Assembly (NCBI RefSeq): GCF_023374055.1
Contig: NZ_JAMBEP010000001.1
Location: forward strand, 372,001-436,000
DNA from: Luteimonas galliterrae
GTDB lineage: Bacteria; Pseudomonadota; Gammaproteobacteria; Xanthomonadales; Xanthomonadaceae
DNA: 64,000 nucleotides
Direction: 5' to 3'
Within the stretch, counting starts at the first letter, position 1, and every line of letters begins with the position of its first letter. Positions 35,069-43,200 of this stretch are shown here, one piece after another. The position numbers and the translations under genes are program-made. The notes under the pieces were generated by a model. That model worked only from the letters and a program-made list of their open reading frames with translations, did no database searches and had not been told where the DNA came from.

Positions 35069-35410
35069 ATGGCGCGTAGCGCATGGATCATCGTGTTAGC
35101 GGCGATCGCAGTGTTGTTCATCGGCCAGTGGCTCGCGGCCGATCAGGCCAAGTCTAAGGAACCCGCGGTGCAACTGCAGACGACGGCCGCTATCGCCGAA
35201 GCCAAGGCCGGCGGCGTCGAAATCGGCAAACCCTTCGATTTCACGGCGCAGAAGGCCGACCTGGTCAAGAAGCTGGTCGATGCCGACGCCGTTGAAGGCG
35301 CCTGCAGCATCGAATGCCCCGGGAACAAAGTGGGCGGCATCAGCTGTCCGGTAGGCAAGATGTGCCAATGCAGTTGCCCAGGCGGCGGGCCGGATTGCAG
35401 TTGCCGCTGA
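35069..35410 (+). CDS. membrane-anchored cysteine-rich small protein
   Basis: 113 residues, ATG 35069 behind AGGGGACTGTT. One N-terminal hydrophobic helix (WIIVLAAIAVLFIGQWLAA) serves as signal or anchor. The last ~37 residues hold eight Cys in C-x3-C ... C-x5-C-x-C-x-C ... C-x-C spacing (for example CPVGKMCQCSCPGGG), which could bind metal or form disulfides outside the membrane. The middle is helical and charged. I do not recognise a family. It directly follows the broken nuclease-like gene (9 bp) and has higher GC, so it may be part of the core genome at the island border. Confidence 0.6.
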   Translation: MARSAWIIVLAAIAVLFIGQWLAADQAKSKEPAVQLQTTAAIAEAKAGGVEIGKPFDFTAQKADLVKKLVDADAVEGACSIECPGNKVGGISCPVGKMCQCSCPGGGPDCSCR

Positions 35411-35446
35411 TCTTTCGACAGCGGCCACCGGCCACGTAAGCACCGT

Positions 35447-36511
35447 TCACTTGCCCAGGTGCTTGTCGAAGAACGCGGCGATGACGGCGTAGGCCTCCTT
35501 CGACTCGGGCAATTCCGGGTCGGAGAAGAACGAGTGCCACATGCCGTCCCAGACGTGCAGGTCGGTTTCGACACCCGCGTTGGTGAGCAACCGCTGGCTC
35601 TGCAGCACCGAGCTCATCGCGAAGTCGCGCGTGCCGGTGATCAGCAGGGTCGGTGGGAATTTCTTCAGCATGTCGGGCGAATTGGCCGGCAGCACCAGCG
35701 GATCGGCGGCATCCGCGCCTTTGAAATAGGGCAGATGCTCGATCGATACGGGGCCGCTGCCGACCGGGTCGCCGCTGAGCGCAGGCGATACGTACGAAGA
35801 ATCGCCGCCGATCGGCGCGAGGGAGCTGCAGAAGGTGCCGATGGCGCCAGGTCGTTCCACACTGTCCTCGATCAGCCGTGCAACGACTTCGCCGGTGAGG
35901 ATGCCGCCTGCGGAACAACCGTAGATGCCGATGTTCTTGGCGGGGTAGGTCTTGAGCAATTCCCTGTACACGGCGACGACGTCGTCGCTGGCCGCCGGAA
36001 AGACGTGCTCCGGGCCTTGCCGGTAATCGATGCCGATCACCTTGATCTTGCCGACCGCGGCTACCGGAATCGCTTCGACCAACGCGCCACTGCGGGCGCC
36101 CCAGAGGAAACCGCCGCCGTGCAGGTTGATCAGCACCCGACGGCGGTTGGCCGGCGCTATGCCGGCGGCGGGTTCGGCGACGTCCGCGCCCACGCCTGCG
36201 ATCGTCTGCGTCGACAGCTTGACCGGATAGAGTTTCTTCAGCCTCTCGACGCGATCGGTATTGATCTTGTCGTAGAAGCGACGCGCCGCTTCGATGCCGC
36301 CGCCCAGGCCCGGCGACTGCTTGCCCTCGGCAAGCACTTCGCGGAATCGTTTCAGCGATTCCGGCGATGCGTACATCGAATACGGCACGGTGAAGGCGGG
36401 GAGCGCCATGCCGCCATCGGCGCTGCCGCCGGGCCGCGGCGTTTTTTCCGCGCCGTGGGATACGGATGCCAGGCCCCACAGCCCGGCGAGGAACAACGGA
36501 AGTGCGCGCAT
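35447..36511 (-). CDS. exported alpha/beta hydrolase, hormone-sensitive-lipase type
   Basis: 354 residues from ATG 36511 (GGAGAAGCCAGC upstream) with signal peptide RALPLFLAGLWGLASVSHGA. HSL-family signatures: RVLINLHGGGFLWGA (oxyanion hole HGGG), IGIYGCSAGGILTG (nucleophile Ser), then TLLITGTRDFAMSS (Asp) and HVWDGMWHSFFSDP (His). The enzyme should hydrolyse short-chain esters in the periplasm or outside the cell. The frame is open to 36652, but only the chosen start gives a signal peptide. Convergent with the preceding small gene. Confidence 0.87.
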   Translation of the reverse strand: MRALPLFLAGLWGLASVSHGAEKTPRPGGSADGGMALPAFTVPYSMYASPESLKRFREVLAEGKQSPGLGGGIEAARRFYDKINTDRVERLKKLYPVKLSTQTIAGVGADVAEPAAGIAPANRRRVLINLHGGGFLWGARSGALVEAIPVAAVGKIKVIGIDYRQGPEHVFPAASDDVVAVYRELLKTYPAKNIGIYGCSAGGILTGEVVARLIEDSVERPGAIGTFCSSLAPIGGDSSYVSPALSGDPVGSGPVSIEHLPYFKGADAADPLVLPANSPDMLKKFPPTLLITGTRDFAMSSVLQSQRLLTNAGVETDLHVWDGMWHSFFSDPELPESKEAYAVIAAFFDKHLGK

Positions 36512-36720
36512 GCTGGCTTCTCCGCGGTTGAACAGGCCTCTGGGATGCTCTAAGCGCCATCGAATATGTTCCGGCGTTGCTGGGAACATACATACCGGCG
36601 TGTCGACGATTCGCATGGTGTCGTATCGCGCCGGCCTGTTCCTGCGGTTCAAAGCCGGATAGACCGGGATTCAGGCGCAGCCCGCCATCCTAAAGGCGTG
36701 CCCAGGACTAGGATCCCGCG

Positions 36721-37035
36721 ATGAACGTATTGCTGCTTTGCAACACGCTGATCGTCGCTGCTTTGGCAACCGCTGCCACGGCGCACGCCGGAGACGACCG
36801 ACGCGACGACCCTTACGGGCGCTACGACCGCGAATGGAAGAGCGAAACCCGCGATGGGCCGTGCCGGGTCAAGCGCGAGCGCAAAGGCGACGACTCGCTG
36901 CTCGAGGTCAAGTGCAAGGACGGGTACGGCGCACGCTGGCGCGGCGAGTGGAAGGATGAATTCCGCGATGGCCCTTGCGTGGTGAAGATCGACGCCAAAC
37001 GGGACGAGTACAAGGAAGAGATCAAGTGCGAGTGA
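36721..37035 (+). CDS. small exported protein with two tandem DGPC modules
   Basis: 104 residues with signal peptide NVLLLCNTLIVAALATAATA. The mature part is two copies of one ~38-residue module: EWKSETRDGPCRVKRERKGD...LLEVKCKDG and EWKDEFRDGPCVVKIDAKRD...KEEIKCE. Each has a conserved RDGPC and a second Cys near its end. This arrangement is typical of secreted SH3- or CVP-like small domains, but I cannot name the family. No strong ribosome binding site. Convergent with the diguanylate cyclase gene, 18 bp away. Confidence 0.7.
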   Translation: MNVLLLCNTLIVAALATAATAHAGDDRRDDPYGRYDREWKSETRDGPCRVKRERKGDDSLLEVKCKDGYGARWRGEWKDEFRDGPCVVKIDAKRDEYKEEIKCE

Positions 37036-37053
37036 GGAAATAAGCGCGCAGAT

Positions 37054-38418
37054 TCAGCCCGCCTGGATGCCATTCGCAGCCAGCCGATTGCCGCCTTCGC
37101 GTTTCGCCGCGTACATCGCATTGTCCGCATGCCGCAGCAGCGGCTTCTTCTCTTCGCCGTCTTCCGGGTGCAGCGCGACGCCGATGCTTGCGCTGATATG
37201 GGCGGCTTGGCCTTCCAACAAGAAAGGCCGCTCGAGCGCTGTGCGGATCGCTTCGGCGACGGCGGTGGCGTGGCCGGGGTGGGCGATGCCGTATAGCAGC
37301 ACCACGAATTCGTCGCCGCCCAGGCGCGCCACCATGTCGGTCTGGCGCACGCATTGGCGGATGCGCTCGCCGGCTTCGCGCAGCAGCTGGTCGCCGAGGT
37401 CGTGGCCGTGGCGGTCGTTGATGCGCTTGAAGCCGTCCAGATCCAGGTAGAGCAGGCCCAGCCGCAGGCTATCGCGGTTCGCGGTTTCCAGCGCCTGTTC
37501 CAGGCGCTCGTGGAAGCGGTTGCGATTGGGCAGGCCGGTCAGCGCATCGTGGCCGACCAGATGTTCGAGCCAAGCCTGGTTGCGCTTGCGTTCGATCGCG
37601 GAGGCCACCTGGGTGGAGACGAATTGCAACAGTTGCTTGTCCAGCGATGTATAGCGGGTCTCGCTGTGATAGCTCTGCACGACCAGCGCGCCGATCACGC
37701 CGTTGGCGGTGCCCAGCGGTACGCCCAGCCAGTCCAGCGCGGCATGGCCGATCACCGGTTCCTGGTGCGCATGCAGTTCGGCCAGGGTATCCGGCGTCAG
37801 CAGCAGCGCCTGGCCGCTGCGGATCACTTCGTTGGACAGCGTGGGCGTTTCCAGCGACAGCGGCGCGGGCGCTTCATCATGCTCGTCGACGAAATACGGG
37901 AACTCGACCATGCCGTGTTCCTGGTCCCGCAACGCCACGAAGAAATTGGCCGCAGGCAGCAACCGGCCGATGATCCGATGGATGCGGCGGAACAGCGCCT
38001 GCAGGTCGCCCTCGGCGTGCGCGGCCTCGGAGATGGCCAGCAGCGCCGCCTGCATCGTTTCGGCGCGCTTGAGCTCGGTGATGTCGTGGCCCACCGCGAT
38101 CCGCACGCGCTCTTCGTCGGACCAGTGCGCCGACCACTGGATGTCGACCACCCGGCCGTCCTTGCGCACATAACGGTTCTGGAAATGCAGCTTGGGCTCG
38201 CCGGCCATGATTTCGCGCGCCGCTTGCAGGGTGCGCTCGCGGTCGTCCGGATGCACCCGTTCGATCATCGGCGCGCCGATCACCTCGTCCGCGCGGTAAC
38301 CCATGATGCGCTCGAAACCCGCGTTGACGTACAGGTAGCGGCCGTCGCGGTCGACCACGCAGACCGCATCGAGCAGCAGGTCCATGACGGCGGTGAGCGG
38401 CGGGTGGTCGGATCGCAT
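37054..38418 (-). CDS. PAS-GAF-GGDEF diguanylate cyclase
   Basis: About 454 residues from ATG 38418. PAS domain at ~10-125 (LLLDAVCVVDRDGRYLYVNA, GFERIMGYRADEVIG), GAF at ~140-280 (LFRRIHRIIGRLLPAANFFV, DWLGVPLGTANGVIGALVVQ), GGDEF at ~290-445 (HDALTGLPNRNRFHERLEQA, RLGGDEFVVLLYG). The GGDEF box is intact and an inhibitory I-site, RQTD, stands exactly five residues before it, so the enzyme should make c-di-GMP and be product-inhibited. No membrane segment: a soluble sensor of an unknown ligand. Frame open upstream to 38661, not protein-like. Confidence 0.9.
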   Translation of the reverse strand: MRSDHPPLTAVMDLLLDAVCVVDRDGRYLYVNAGFERIMGYRADEVIGAPMIERVHPDDRERTLQAAREIMAGEPKLHFQNRYVRKDGRVVDIQWSAHWSDEERVRIAVGHDITELKRAETMQAALLAISEAAHAEGDLQALFRRIHRIIGRLLPAANFFVALRDQEHGMVEFPYFVDEHDEAPAPLSLETPTLSNEVIRSGQALLLTPDTLAELHAHQEPVIGHAALDWLGVPLGTANGVIGALVVQSYHSETRYTSLDKQLLQFVSTQVASAIERKRNQAWLEHLVGHDALTGLPNRNRFHERLEQALETANRDSLRLGLLYLDLDGFKRINDRHGHDLGDQLLREAGERIRQCVRQTDMVARLGGDEFVVLLYGIAHPGHATAVAEAIRTALERPFLLEGQAAHISASIGVALHPEDGEEKKPLLRHADNAMYAAKREGGNRLAANGIQAG

Positions 38419-38674
38419 CTGGCGCGGGTGTCCTGGAGGTATATCCAGCCTTGCACGAACCGGGCCAAATCGCGGCCAACCCCGGTGTTGAGCCATTCTA
38501 GCGATATCCACGCGCTCAAGTGCCTCGATAGCCCGCGGGGGCCCGACTGCGCACCGCGCAAAGAATCTTCCCTTTTCGTGTCGATCCAGCCGCTGCCCGT
38601 TCGTCGCCAAGGCAGGAGCGGTGGTGCCGGATGGTCCGGCGCTCCGGCTCTGAACCCTCACAGGAGACTAGACA

Positions 38675-39031
38675 ATGCGATTCCTTTCGATGGTCCGGAT
38701 CGACGAGACTTCCGGCAAGGTGCCCAGCGAGCGGTTGATGAACGACATGGGCAAGCTGATCGAGGAGATGTCCAAGGCCGGCGTGCTGGTCGACACCGGC
38801 GGCTTGAAGCCGACATCGGAAAGCTTCCGCGTCAAACTCGCCGGCGGCAAGACCAGCGTGATCGACGGCCCCTTCACCGAGACCAAGGAAGTGATCGGCG
38901 GCTACGCGATCTTGAAGGCGGCATCCAAAGAAGAAGCGCTCGCGCTGACCGAACGCTTCCTGAAGGTGCATGGCGACGAGTGGGACATCGTGTGCGAAGT
39001 GCGCCAGATCGAGGAACCCGACTTCCAGTGA
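38675..39031 (+). CDS. YciI-like family protein
   Basis: 118 residues, ATG 38675 behind CAGGAGACTAGACA. The ferredoxin-like YCII/DGPF fold is recognisable: RFLSMVRIDETSGKVPSERL, then VIDGPFTETKEVIGGYAILK, which contains the DGPF motif, and the helix SKEEALALTERFLKVHGDEW. Members are small dimeric proteins of unclear enzymatic role, often next to ECF sigma factors; none is present here. Convergent with the GST gene. Confidence 0.88.
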   Translation: MRFLSMVRIDETSGKVPSERLMNDMGKLIEEMSKAGVLVDTGGLKPTSESFRVKLAGGKTSVIDGPFTETKEVIGGYAILKAASKEEALALTERFLKVHGDEWDIVCEVRQIEEPDFQ

Positions 39032-39073
39032 AGACGGGCGCGGCGCAGCCCGGATCGGCTGCGCCGCGACGCC

Positions 39074-39727
39074 TCAATCGCGGTCGGGCGCGCCGAGCGG
39101 GAAATACGTGCGGTACGGCCGCGCTTCGTCCACTGCGCGGGCGAACGATGGGCGCGCCAGCAATCGGCGCCGGTAGGCGTGGACGTGAACGAAAGCGTCG
39201 CCGATGGCGTGCGTCCAATCGGCATAGAACAGGAAGGGCGCAGCGCCGCAATCGGCGAGCGTGAAATCGTCGCCCGCGGCCCATTCGCGCCCGGCCATGC
39301 GCTCGTCCAGCCAGGCGTAGGCGGTATCGAGCATGGCGCGCGCTTCGGCCGCGCCGTAAGGGTCGCGGTCGGCTTCGTTGCGGATGCTGTCGAATACGAT
39401 CTTCTGCTGCGGCGTGGAAATGTAGTTGTCGAAGAAGCGGTCCATCATCCGCACCTCCAGCGCGGCCTCGGGATCCTGCGGAACGAGGCGAACGGGGCCC
39501 GGATGGCGCAGGCCCAGATACTCGATGATCGTGCTGGCCTCGATCACGGTGCGGCCTTCGTCCACCAAGACCGGAAAGCGCTTCATCGGCCACAGCGCTT
39601 CCAGCTCTCGCATCGCTTCGTCGCCCTCCAGCAGGCGGTATTCGAAGGGCGTGCCGTTTTCGTAAAGCGCGGTCAGCGCTTTCTGGCAATAGGACGAAAA
39701 AGGGTGCGCGTAAAGCTTCAAGGCCAT
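39074..39727 (-). CDS. glutathione S-transferase family protein
   Basis: 217 residues from ATG 39727 (GGAGAC eight bases upstream; ATG 39733 is too close). Thioredoxin-like N-terminal domain: LKLYAHPFSSYCQKALTALY (Ser/Cys near the active site), MKRFPVLVDEGRTVIEASTI with the cis-Pro and the E-[AS]-x glutathione loop. C-terminal helical domain contains WAAGDDFTLADCGAAPFLFY, the GST N-capping box. Probably detoxifies electrophiles. It precedes the ArsR/SRPBCC operon on the same strand (79 bp). Confidence 0.88.
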   Translation of the reverse strand: MALKLYAHPFSSYCQKALTALYENGTPFEYRLLEGDEAMRELEALWPMKRFPVLVDEGRTVIEASTIIEYLGLRHPGPVRLVPQDPEAALEVRMMDRFFDNYISTPQQKIVFDSIRNEADRDPYGAAEARAMLDTAYAWLDERMAGREWAAGDDFTLADCGAAPFLFYADWTHAIGDAFVHVHAYRRRLLARPSFARAVDEARPYRTYFPLGAPDRD

Positions 39728-39805
39728 CGGCATGTCTCCAGTCGGCTAGCGGGGGAGGGTAGCTGTACCCACCCGACGAAGCACGGCCTGCGAAATCGAC
39801 ACGCC

Positions 39806-40150
39806 TTAGCGGGCGTCTTCCTCGACGAACAGGCGCAACCGGTCCAACGCCTGGTCCCACTGCGCCGAGATCCGGTCGAGATGGCGGCGCGCCTCCGCCA
39901 GCCGCTTCGGCTGCAGTTGCCAGACGCGCTCGCGCCCGCAGCGCTCGCTCCGGACCAAGCCGGCATCGGACAGCGCGTTGAGATGCTTGGTGATCGCCTG
40001 GCGCGAGATCCGCGAGCCCTCGGTCAGCCGCACGATGGACAACGGACCGCCTTCGCACAGGCGCGAGACGATGCGCAGCCGCGCCGGATCTCCGAGCGCG
40101 GCGAATACCGGCGCGGCGTCGGCGAGGCGGGCGACGGAAGATCGCGCCAT
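39806..40150 (-). CDS. ArsR family transcriptional regulator
   Basis: 114 residues from ATG 40150. Winged helix: FAALGDPARLRIVSRLCEGG, then TEGSRISRQAITKHLNALSD as the HTH and the wing LVRSERCGRERVWQLQPK. A single Cys gives no metal-binding pair, so it belongs to the metal-independent group that is commonly paired with SRPBCC proteins. It starts 11 bp after the SRPBCC gene and is co-transcribed with it. Two matching dyads upstream of that gene are its likely autoregulatory operators. Confidence 0.87.
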   Translation of the reverse strand: MARSSVARLADAAPVFAALGDPARLRIVSRLCEGGPLSIVRLTEGSRISRQAITKHLNALSDAGLVRSERCGRERVWQLQPKRLAEARRHLDRISAQWDQALDRLRLFVEEDAR

Positions 40151-40161
40151 CGCGGTCCTGC

Positions 40162-40653
40162 CTACGACGCTTGCGCGAGGTATTTCGCGATCAGCGTCAT
40201 CTGCATCTCCCAGCCCTGTTCGTTGGACTCGAAAGCCTCGGCGCGGCGGGCCAGCGGGATCTTGTCGTAGCCGGACTCGGTGAGCGTGAGGCGGGTGCCG
40301 CCTTCGGTTTCCTCCAGCTCGAACACGACCAGGGTGGTGGGTTCTTCCGAATAGTCCTTGCCGGGTTCGACCGCATTGGGATGCCAGCGCAGCGCGAATA
40401 CGCGCATCGGCTCGATCCTCTCGATGCTGATCTCGAACGGGGTGCCGGCGTAGGGTGCCTGCATCCGGCCGATCTCGGGGTCGACCGCGGTGGGCACGAT
40501 CCGGCCGGTAAGGCGCGCGCCGGCGACGAAGGGGCCGTCGAACTCGGCGCCGAACCAGGTGCCGAAGCGCTTGGAGTCGCTGATGGCCTGCCAAACGCGT
40601 TCGAGCGAGGCTTTCAGCACGGCTTGTTTGACGATGCGGTCGGTGTCGGACAT
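40162..40653 (-). CDS. SRPBCC domain (AHSA1-like) protein
   Basis: 163 residues from ATG 40653, behind GGAGGTTGCACAT. The AHSA1/START-like fold is shown by VLKASLERVWQAISDSKRFG, then FGAEFDGPFVAGARLTGRIV and a final helix WEMQMTLIAKYLAQA. Binds a hydrophobic ligand or acts as a small chaperone-like domain. First gene of the operon with the ArsR regulator, an arrangement seen widely in bacteria. Its ribosome binding site lies inside the second dyad (GCAAC-CTCCAG-GTTGC), so repressor binding or RNA folding could block it. Confidence 0.87.
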   Translation of the reverse strand: MSDTDRIVKQAVLKASLERVWQAISDSKRFGTWFGAEFDGPFVAGARLTGRIVPTAVDPEIGRMQAPYAGTPFEISIERIEPMRVFALRWHPNAVEPGKDYSEEPTTLVVFELEETEGGTRLTLTESGYDKIPLARRAEAFESNEQGWEMQMTLIAKYLAQAS

Positions 40654-40657
40654 ATGT

Positions 40658-40727
40658 GCAACCTCCAGGTTGCCTAAGCCTATGCCCGCAGCCGCAGAAA
40701 TGCAACTTGGGAGTTGCATTTTGTCAA
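40658..40727 (-). promoter_or_regulatory. promoter with two ArsR-type operators
   Basis: On the minus strand TTGACA (40722-40727), 17 bp and TGCATT (40699-40704) form a weak-to-fair promoter. Between and over these lies the dyad ATGCAAC-N6-GTTGCAT (40700-40719). A second dyad with the same half-site and spacing, GCAAC-N6-GTTGC, is at 40658-40673, just before the start codon of the SRPBCC gene. Same half-site, same spacer length, 40 bp apart: probably bound by the ArsR product of this operon. Confidence 0.7.
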
Positions 40728-40733
40728 GCCTGC

Positions 40734-41231
40734 TTACACTGCTGCAGACCATCGCCACAGCGCCACGATGAAGGCCGCCGCCGCGGCTGAAGCGGTCGCG
40801 GTGCGGACGTGGTTCCACGCGTTCCAGTGGCGCTGGTATTCGCGCCAGGCGTCCGCGGCGCCGGCGGACGCCGGGTCCAGCCGCGCCAGCGCGTCGTTGC
40901 GCGGTATGTTGCGCGCGCGCGTCACGATCAGGTTGCCGACGACGTACAGAAGTCCGCCGGCGATCAGCCAACCCGAACCCGGCTGCACCCATCGAAACAT
41001 TCCGTATCCGGCCAATCCCGCCGAAAGCAGGGCGGTGCCGACAAAAACGCCGAGGAACAGAGGGTTGAGCACGGTGACGTTGATCGCCTGCATGGCGGCG
41101 ATGCCCTGCGGAGGCGGCAGCCTGGCCAACGCGCGCATCACGAAGTTGGAGAATGCGAAGAATATGCCGCCGACCGTGCCGCAGCCGAGCGCTGCGAGCA
41201 GGATCAGCACACAGAGTAAATAGGTAGTCAT
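40734..41231 (-). CDS. DUF1772 (anthrone-oxygenase-like) membrane protein
   Basis: 165 residues with four membrane helices: TTYLLCVLILLAALGCGTVG, the middle pair (PLFLGVFVGTALLSAGLAGY and WLIAGGLLYVVGNLIVT) and a last helix near the C-terminus. NAWNHVRTATASAAAA after a polar loop is the pattern of DUF1772 proteins, which are related to anthrone oxygenases. ATG 41231 has no clear ribosome binding site. It ends 7 bp before the promoter of the SRPBCC operon, so read-through into that operon is possible. Confidence 0.78.
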   Translation of the reverse strand: MTTYLLCVLILLAALGCGTVGGIFFAFSNFVMRALARLPPPQGIAAMQAINVTVLNPLFLGVFVGTALLSAGLAGYGMFRWVQPGSGWLIAGGLLYVVGNLIVTRARNIPRNDALARLDPASAGAADAWREYQRHWNAWNHVRTATASAAAAAFIVALWRWSAAV

Positions 41232-41354
41232 GAGCGGCTCGGCGAGCGGCTGCGGGAAGCGCAGCGTAACGCTTCCGGCGGCGCCCTTTTCGGTAAATTC
41301 ATATCGCAGCCGATAAACTGGCGCGCAACTCCCACACGATCCAGGAGAGGAGCC

Positions 41355-41621
41355 ATGGCCACCGGTTGGGCCGGAGACGGCGCCGTACAGGACCAAATCG
41401 ACGCGACCGTGAAGGACGCGATCGAACGCGCTCGCAGCCGGTTGGGGCAAGGCCCGGGCCTGAGCCGTTGCGAGGAATGCGATGCGCCCATTCCCGAAGC
41501 GCGCCGCAAGGCCGTGCCGGGCGTGCGCCTGTGCGTGGACTGCCAGGAAGCGCAAGACCGCGAGCAGGGCGCCAGCGCCGGCTACAACCGCCGCGGCAGC
41601 AAGGACAGCCAGTTGCGCTAA
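41355..41621 (+). CDS. DksA/TraR family C4-type zinc finger protein
   Basis: 88 residues, ATG 41355 with GGAGAGGAGCC upstream. A short helix precedes the zinc finger CEECDAPIPEARRKAVPGVR-LCVDC (four Cys), the TraR/YbiI pattern, and the C-terminus is basic. Short members of this family lack the long coiled coil of DksA; they can still bind in the RNA polymerase secondary channel. Stand-alone gene. Confidence 0.9.
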   Translation: MATGWAGDGAVQDQIDATVKDAIERARSRLGQGPGLSRCEECDAPIPEARRKAVPGVRLCVDCQEAQDREQGASAGYNRRGSKDSQLR

Positions 41622-41687
41622 GGTCGAATGGCGGCGCGATCCGCGCCTGCTTAGACTGCGCGGCACCTATCCCGCAGGAGCGAGCCG

Positions 41688-42095
41688 GTGGCCCTTCCGA
41701 TCGGTGCGACCGGCACCGCGACGCTGACCGTGACCGAGTCCGACCTGGCCAGCGCATTGGCGCAGCGGCCAAGCGACGGTTTTCCGCCGGTGCTGGCCAC
41801 GGCGCGCATGGTCGCGTTGATGGAACTGGCCGCATCGCGCGTGCTGCATGCCGAATTGTCGGAGGGCGAACTGTCGGTCGGCGTCGACATGCACATCGCG
41901 CATACCGCAGCCACGCCGGTCGGAGCAGAGGTGATCGCCGAAGCGCGTTTCGTCGGCATGGCGGGCAAGCTCTACCGCTTCGAAGTCGCAGCGCGCGATG
42001 CCGGCGGCGAGATCGGCCGCGGCACGCATCAGCGCGCCGTCGTCGCTTCGGCGCGGCTGCTGGCCGGCGCCGAGCGGCGCTGTCCGCTGCACTGA
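41688..42095 (+). CDS. FlK-like hotdog thioesterase
   Basis: 135 residues from GTG 41688 (CAGGAG upstream). The sequence follows fluoroacetyl-CoA thioesterase FlK: PPVLATARMVALMELAASRV (Thr and Glu of the catalytic set) and VGVDMHIAHTAATPVGAEVI (His), then GRGTHQRAVV. The substrate is probably a different short acyl-CoA; FlK-like proteins are common outside fluoroacetate producers. It is tail-to-tail with another hotdog thioesterase, one base pair apart. Confidence 0.82.
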   Translation: MALPIGATGTATLTVTESDLASALAQRPSDGFPPVLATARMVALMELAASRVLHAELSEGELSVGVDMHIAHTAATPVGAEVIAEARFVGMAGKLYRFEVAARDAGGEIGRGTHQRAVVASARLLAGAERRCPLH

Positions 42096-42096
42096 T

Positions 42097-42552
42097 TCAA
42101 TCCTGCAGGAACTTCGCCACGCCCAGCCGCAGGCCCTTGCCGGGCAGCGCCATCAGCGTGGAGGTGCCGTGCGCGACCAGCTCGCCGGCTTCGTCCAGCA
42201 CGCTCGCTTCGGCGTAGCTGATCTGCCGCCCGGCGCGCAGGCAACGGCCTTCGGCGCACAGCCGGCCGCGCGCCGCGGCTTTCAGGTAATTGAGTTTCAG
42301 ATCGACGTTGACCAGGCCCGCATCGTCGGGCAGGCGCATGAAACCTGCCCAGAAGGTGGCGGTGTCGATCAGCGTAGCCAGCACGCCGCCGTGGACGATG
42401 CCGAACGGCTGCATGTGGCGTTCGCCCAGTTCCAGTTCGATGCGGCAGCTGTCGAAATCGATGGCGGCCAGGGTCATGCCGATGAGGCGGGGATAGGATG
42501 CGTCGCGCACGCTGTCCTGCAGTGCCTGTAGATAGGCGGGATTCTGTTTCAT
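42097..42552 (-). CDS. PaaI family hotdog thioesterase
   Basis: 151 residues from ATG 42552. PaaI/YbgC hotdog fold: LELGERHMQPFGIVHGGVLA with the HGG motif before the central helix, ATLIDTATFWAGFMRLPDDA, then LVNVDLKLNYLKAAARGRLC. Hydrolyses acyl-CoA thioesters of small aromatic or aliphatic acids. Convergent with the FlK-like gene at 41688; the two stop codons nearly touch. No obvious ribosome binding site. Confidence 0.87.
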   Translation of the reverse strand: MKQNPAYLQALQDSVRDASYPRLIGMTLAAIDFDSCRIELELGERHMQPFGIVHGGVLATLIDTATFWAGFMRLPDDAGLVNVDLKLNYLKAAARGRLCAEGRCLRAGRQISYAEASVLDEAGELVAHGTSTLMALPGKGLRLGVAKFLQD

Positions 42553-42724
42553 CGTTGCGGCGGTTCGTGGGTCGGATCGGGAGTGTGCGGCAAAACCGGC
42601 CGGCTCGGACACCGGCCTATGACGGGTCGGCGCGGCTCCCCGCATCCGCGTATCGCTGCACCGCTCACTGCGTGTTGATCGGCGGGTACGCAAAATGCAG
42701 ACATCGCAACGATCGGGAGCCGCC

Positions 42725-43180
42725 ATGACCGCCGCCGAGATGAAGCGCAGGGTGACCCGGTTCTTCCGCGAATACGCACGTAGGTTCGAGGGTTCGCTGC
42801 AGGATCCGCCCAAAGGCGACGCCGATGGCGTCGTCGTCGCGTTCGCAGATTATTTCGTCGGATCCGGCCCGGCCGGCGTGCACGGCGGCAAGAACGGCAT
42901 CAAGTTCAAGTTCGTGATCGGCCGCGGCTTCGCCTACTACCGCAAGATAGGCACCGTCGCCATGAAGATCGCGAAGCTGGACGTGACGCGGCTGGATCCT
43001 CTGCATGCGATGGCGAGCGTGACCTGGGATTCGCGCTACGTCCGGCCCAAGGACGGCGCGAAGGTGCGGATCTTCTTCACCAACTTCTATTTCGTACGCC
43101 TGCAACGTGGCGCGCCGAAGATCTTCGCCTACGTCACGGGCGACGAGCAGGCGCTGCTGAAGAAACATGGATTGGCGTAA
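42725..43180 (+). CDS. NTF2/SnoaL-like domain protein
   Basis: 151 residues, ATG 42725 behind GGGAGCCGCC. Pattern: an amphipathic N-terminal helix (MKRRVTRFFREYARRFEG), a strand-loop with FADYFVGSGPAGVHGGKNG, then strands KIAKLDVTRLDPLHAMASVT and IFFTNFYFVRLQRGAPKIFA, consistent with an NTF2-like cone. No signal peptide, no catalytic residues that I can assign. Convergent with the membrane protein gene at 43201 (20 bp). Confidence 0.7.
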   Translation: MTAAEMKRRVTRFFREYARRFEGSLQDPPKGDADGVVVAFADYFVGSGPAGVHGGKNGIKFKFVIGRGFAYYRKIGTVAMKIAKLDVTRLDPLHAMASVTWDSRYVRPKDGAKVRIFFTNFYFVRLQRGAPKIFAYVTGDEQALLKKHGLA

Positions 43181-43200
43181 GCGCGGCGAGCGCTACGGCG

